Shown in pieces: positions 59,376 through 64,000 of a stretch of 64,000 bases of DNA (the stretch's first letter is position 1; each line of letters starts with the position of its first letter). The stretch covers positions 1,083,486 through 1,147,485 of the forward strand of contig JAVSML010000032.1 in NCBI GenBank assembly GCA_038503035.1. Direction: 5' to 3'. Position numbers and translations under genes: made by a program. Source of the DNA: Crocodylus rhombifer (Eukaryota; Chordata; Crocodylia; Crocodylidae). A model generated the notes under the pieces. That model saw nothing but the letters and a program-made list of their open reading frames with translations. It did not search any database and was not told the DNA's origin.

Positions 59376-59573
59376 AGATTTATTGCTGTGGGTTGCTGAG
59401 CTCCAGGAAGAGTGACTGCACAGGCCTACCTCCATCCATGCTGAATAACCCAGACGCTCCCCAGTCCAGAGGACAGTACAGAATAAAGATGAAGGGAAAT
59501 ATGTCCCTAATCTGCTGGTATAACAAAGGGCATTTTCGTTTTCTCACTAATGCCTATTCTCCAGTTCAACAAG
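59376..59573 (+). CDS. PGBD5: PGBD5 internal exon (fourth visible)
   Basis: This exon has 198 bases and is phase 1-1. After the shared codon (G from the previous exon plus AG, giving Glu) it reads [20 protein letters not shown] and later [20 protein letters not shown] followed by YSPVQQ. The acceptor is TTTCATATGCAG (59375) and the donor is AAG|gtaagc (59573/59574). The tryptophan block CWYNK...LTNAYSP corresponds to the W.D...V..LS. segment that precedes the third catalytic aspartate of piggyBac proteins, so that last block and the C terminus must be on a further exon. I could not find it before the window ends at 64000. The shared codon would read Gly if the acceptor AG were followed by GG, so Glu here may be a lineage change. 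Confidence 0.92.
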
Positions 59574-62500
59574 GTAAGCAGTCAGCAGTATTTTCATCTG
59601 TACGTGGACTTCTTTTTATTATAGGCCACAGAACCAGATGGGATACTTGGTAGGCTGGTAACTCCAGAGAAATTATGGACACTGTAAACCCAGATAGACC
59701 ATAATATTAATTATTATTTCACTTTCTACCCTATTTATTTCCCATAGTTTAAAATGTTTACTAAGGTATTAGCTAACCTGCATGAAGTGGCTAAAAACTT
59801 GGTGGCAAGTAGTCTTCTCCACATAAAAGCTATAACAAAACTACTGCTACTAGGATTACCTATTGATGCAGATAAAAGAGCAAACTACCTTTTTAGATGC
59901 TAAAGTTTATATTCCTGTTGATTACTGGTGTGTGGACAGGATGTTTCATGGAATCACTGCAGCATGAATCTTTGAAAACAGTAACTTCTAAAGGCATGGT
60001 GTATTTGGGCACAATATTTAGTCTTAAAGCCCTATAAGCATTTATCAATTAGTTTCTGAGAGATTTAAAACCTATTCACTACAAATGTTGCTTTTGCCAA
60101 GAGAAAGTCTGATTACACTTCCTAACATATACTGAACTTTTTTTTTTCTTTTTAGCAGCTGATAAAAAGAAAAAAACAAGACAGTTAAAAAAATATATTT
60201 GGAAATAGTTTTAGATGATAGTAAAACATTTCTTAAACTCCTGTTAAAGATTTTTTAAAGGACAACTCAGGTATTTAGAAATAGGTTTTTGAAAATGAAA
60301 AAAAAGAAAAAAAATTCAAAAACTAAATGTGGGTCCATTTAATATTTCTCTTATTAGTTCCATTGTCTAAGACGGTGGTTCTCAAACTTTTATTTTTTGT
60401 GGCCCACTTGAACTCCTGTTCTGTTACAGGTTTAAACCAGTTTCTGATTACTGGTATAACTTCTGTCCCTAAAAAGCTGCTACACGTTTGTCTAATGTCA
60501 CCAGTGTTTAATAGTCAACACCACCTTTAAAAAACAAAACAAAACTACATGTTTGGGCATAATATAGAGAACCCACCAAATCTAAAACCAGTTGAATTTC
60601 ATTTTATATAACAAACAGAAATGTCAAATGTTAGTATAATTTTAGCCATAGTAGCAAACTGTAAAAAACAATTTTTGAGATACAGGCTAGAGAGACGAAA
60701 GCACCTTCAGCTGAGATTTGAGGAGAGTTGGAGACTTAGTGAGATGCGTAGGGGACCAAACTATCAACTGGCATAAATTGACATTTCTGAAGTCATAAAG
60801 TGATGCCAGTTTCAACAGCTTAAGGATCTGGCCCAAGAAGTCTCTTCCACTGAAGGTGTCATGTGTGGAGTTAAAAATTCATAGCAAAGCCATTGCTGAG
60901 CCTGTGGATTGAGTGGGAAAGGCAGGAAACAAATACAAAAGTCAATGGGGTAAGTGGGAGTGTGGTCACAGAAAGCAGTCCTGAAACAAAGTGGGTATGA
61001 GAGTGGGAACAGGTGGCTCTCTCTTTCTGAGTGTAAAGGTGGGTGGCAGCACATTGCACACAGGAAACCAGACCAGTTTCTGATGGAACCCAGCTTGAGT
61101 TTTGCACATTTTCAGAACCCTAGATTTTTCTTTGAGGCATTTTTATGTACAACCTTAGTGAGTCAAAGGGTGGAGGAAAAGTACTACACCACTAAAACAG
61201 AGGAACAAGCAAATTAAAAGTGGCACATTAGTGCCATGGGGTTGTATGGGTAGGCATGGAGCTATGTTTTAATGTGTTGAGGTAGGATTTCATTAAAAGG
61301 GTGGCTTATTTAAATAAAGATAACTTCAGGGGACTCTTACAGGAAGAGGATGAAGTCTGGGAAGAAGAAAAGAAGGAAGCATGGAGACTGGAAGTGGACA
61401 AGAGGGGATGGGGTAAATGAACCATATCCATGGAGAATGCCCCAAGCCCACTGTCAAAAGAAGCTTAGTAGCATCAGTCTGACAGCTGCTGAGGCTGCTT
61501 CTTTTTCTAAAGTCTCTGGCTAGCTTCTCCTGAAGGTCACTGGTGGTGGTAGGACCCCTTGTGCAGTCTCCCTGGAAGAAGCTTGTGGTCGGAAAGTGTT
61601 GGAGGAAAGAGTAACTGTATTAAGCTAAATTGACCTCCCTAAAACACTTGATTTCTCACAAAACCCCAGGAACTCAGACCAAGGGGAAAGTAATGTGAAT
61701 AGTCCTTTTATTGTTAAATGATAGCTTTTAACAATAAAACTCTGATTTCAGCAGTCTCCACTGGTTAAAGCCCTAAGTTTTTTAAACATCTTTTCCATGG
61801 GCAACTGATGCTATCTGAGTCAGAGGGGGCACGTGTCCTCCCAGTGACCAGTCAGCAACTGGGGGGGTCCCCCGCAGCCAATCTCGCCTACCAGGGGTGG
61901 GGTGAGGATCCCCCTCAGCCAATCACACTCACCTGAAAGCAACCGCAGAGCTCCCAGAAGCCACTTCTTCATTCTTGCAGGGGGGCACCAGTGCTCCCAC
62001 TCGTCCCCCCACCCATCACCTAAGCGGCGAGTATGGCCTGACAAGGGGGTACACCAGAGCTCTTAAGGGGTACATGTGTACCCCTGTGCACCCCCTACAT
62101 GTCACCACTGATCCTTTCTGAGAATTCACTTCTAGCACCCAGGAAAAGTGAGCATGAGCACTTCTACAGTGGGAAAACATAGGATTGCCCCTTTCCTTAC
62201 CTTTTCAGGAATTGGACTTTGCAGATGGTATTTGTGGAGCACTCTTAACGTGGAGAGCTCTATTCAACGTTGGCAGTGCTCATGGCACAAAGAAAATGCA
62301 TTACCAGCTGCATCGGAATTCACTAGTCAAGCTTCCAAAAAATCATGAGATTTGCCTTAAAAAGCACTCTTTGTTTTTATAGAACATTTTTAGCTGGTTT
62401 TTAAATTTAGTCTTAATGTTTACCCTTGAGAGGAGCAGTCACATTTTAAAGCTCCTTTCAGCAACCAGAAGGGCTAGAAGCTCTTAGCAACAAAAGTAGT

Positions 62501-62967
62501 CTCATGTAAAATACACTATTATGGGTTGCATTAAAATTGCAAACTCAGCAGCAGTGCCCACTCCCGCTGTCCTGGGAAAGAAGACCCTTGTTTGCAGCAC
62601 GGTCTTTCCAGAAGTTCCTTGAGGGGATGAACTACATCAGTGCTCTGCTGACAGGCGGGCCTGGTTGAAGGACACACCCCCAGAGATTTCCATGGAAAAG
62701 GCCAGAAATTAGGAACAGCTTGTGCCACCACAACTACCTTTTGTACAAATTTTACTGAGGAACTATCTGCGGTATCTTGAGGCTTGTAGTGGATAAACAA
62801 CTTTGTATATATAACTCTTATATACAACTATTTATAATACAGAGCCAGCAGTTTTGCTTCTGCCCTTACAAGGGTCTTGTAGTTGGCGTCCTGCTGGTCT
62901 ACCACCAAGAAGTTCCTAGTGACCTCACCCAAAGTCTCATGGGATTTCACACTTCATAGCTATTCTG
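59574..62967. other. Intron sequence after the last visible exon
   Basis: No PGBD5 exon was found. A MITE end (gtggttctcaaactttt, about 60374-60405) abuts a 3' remnant of the GGCTAGGG MITE (60406-60471, 'ctgttctgttacaggtttaa' to 'cttctgtcccta'). A GC-rich stretch at 61820-62110 with 'gcacgtgtcctccc' and 'gtgcaccccctacatgtcac' may be another MITE. Confidence 0.4.
60406..60471 (+). mobile_element. GGCTAGGG-family MITE, terminal remnant
   Basis: Only about 65 bp of the right end survive, matching the ends of the copies at 5190 and 24925. Confidence 0.65.
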
Positions 62968-63450
62968 AGGGCACGTGCAGATGAACAGGGACATATTTCC
63001 CTGGGGAATGCCCATGCCACATGCCCTGTGGCGCACAGCAGGTTACCCTGTGTGGGGTAGGGGAGGCTGGGGCCAGCAACTGTGCTGACCCCAGCAGCCT
63101 TACCTGGGGTCCTGGGGACCCCCAGGAGCTGCAGCTGTGGCACTTCTGCATCAGGAAGCCTGGCTGGCAGCCAAAGTGTGGCTCCAGCTTGCCAGACTCC
63201 TATTTTGGGTGATGCACATTGTCATCACGTGCACTGTCCTGCTTTTTTTTTTTTCTGGCGTGGGTTTTTTTTGATCCCAGGATCTCCCGGGTGTCAACCC
63301 CTCTGCCACCCCACCACACACACTGCAAAGGAGCAGCATGGGGAATGCCTGCATGTGCTGTGTGGTGCTGCAGACAGGTCTGTAGTGCTACATATTGATA
63401 TATTGCATGTTTGCGCTTGTTTGGACATGCGGTGCATGTCCAGGAGGACT
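62968..63450. mobile_element. Unclassified element with poly-T/G core, copy 2
   Basis: This is the partner of 10084-10513. It has the same order of blocks: a GC-rich left half beginning gggcacgtgcagatg, a T-run (63242-63270), 'caggatctcccgggtg', a C-rich block, 'gagcagcatgggg' and 'cgcttgtttggacatg'. The open frames in it are not genes. Confidence 0.65.
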
Positions 63451-63464
63451 TACTCTGCCTCTCT

Positions 63465-63880
63465 GGGCACATCTACACTTACAGTTAACACAGTTTGCAC
63501 TGGAGTTTATTACTTCTGGGAACCAGTGTTTACACATGTATCCAGGACTGCGGTGCATTGAGTTGGGGTGGCACAGCCGGGGCTGGCAGGAGCCCTGGGG
63601 GGCCAGCCCAGGGCTGCTCTGACCTGGCTCACCATGCTGTGAAGGGCAGCCCCCAAACTGTAGCACCCTCATGCCCCAGCCAGCCCTGGTCGCTGTCTAC
63701 ACATGTGTTGCAGCAGATTAAATAACTCCATCATAGAATAGTACTTGTGCTGGGCAGTACTGTCCCATGGCAGAGTTAATTAGTTTACTCTAGCCTAATT
63801 GCGCTGCATGTGTGGATGGTGATGCTTTACTGCAGAGTTAATTAGTCAAGTCTGCAGTAAAGTGCACATGTAGCTGTCCC
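63465..63880. mobile_element. CTACATGTGCA-type MITE at right edge
   Basis: The left gggcacatctacacttac and the right 'gtgcacatgtagctgtccc' are imperfect inverted repeats. The interior 'gcagagttaattagt' occurs twice (about 63771 and 63833). It abuts the preceding element. Confidence 0.65.
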
Positions 63881-64000
63881 CACTATCAACCTGATTCTCC
63901 CTACTGCCTGACCTAAGCCTGAGAAGTGCAAGAAAAAAATCTGCATGTGTTTTAGAACTAAGGAAATTAAACTGGTTGTAACAGAAAGCAAGAGGGAGTA

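Noticed and set aside
59574..64000. Search for the final PGBD5 exon
   Set aside because: No frame continuing the transposase C terminus was found after a suitable acceptor, so it is assumed to lie to the right of the window.

Overview
The window reads as vertebrate nuclear DNA, most likely from a crocodilian (a turtle is the main alternative). It contains no bacterial-style operons. It holds a few short exons with GT-AG introns in a large background of CR1-clade LINEs and small hAT-like DNA transposons. The species call is an inference from this mix: many CR1 3' ends finish in TCTATGAAA-type repeats, and there are many short inverted-repeat elements, more than in a typical bird genome.

The only host gene I can support is PGBD5, the domesticated piggyBac-derived transposase gene, on the + strand. 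Four internal coding exons are visible: 20363-20790, 31311-31445, 53140-53320 and 59376-59573. All have AG/GT splice borders, and their phases (1-0, 0-0, 0-1, 1-1) join into one open frame of about 314 codons. I do not see the first exon or the last one (the C-terminal end of the transposase fold), so both probably lie outside and the whole window is probably inside the gene. The introns between visible exons are about 10.5, 21.7 and 6.1 kb.

Layout. 1-20362, upstream intron: a CR1 3' fragment (597-1279), a hAT-like MITE (1724-2177), two copies of a MITE with a GGCTAGGGACAGACATT terminus (3358-5190 and 6367-8959, the second split by a CR1), a nested pair of small elements (9987-10726), a third CR1 (11444-12407), and an ancient CR1/L3 LINE (about 12990-19425) split by a nearly complete CR1 (14350-18043). 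20791-31310: a hairpin-rich MITE, another GGCTAGGG MITE, a small hAT with a perfect 8-bp target duplication, and an antisense CR1 ending about 150 bp before the second visible exon. 31446-53139: an antisense CR1, several hAT-like MITEs, a C32 tract, an old L2-type reverse transcriptase relic, and a three-level nest at 46827-50461 (CR1 inside a long foldback hAT inside a GGCTAGGG MITE). 53321-64000: a MITE with perfect 18-bp termini, a T34 tract, the last visible exon and more MITE copies near the right edge.

No element in the window has an intact set of transposition genes. The best preserved is the CR1 at 14350-18043, whose first ORF still shows a complete SGNH-esterase residue set while its second ORF is broken. 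I found no convincing new multi-gene system. The most unusual structures are the foldback hAT with six internal subrepeats, the unplaced GGCTAGGG MITE family, and the loss of canonical catalytic aspartates in the PGBD5 exons.
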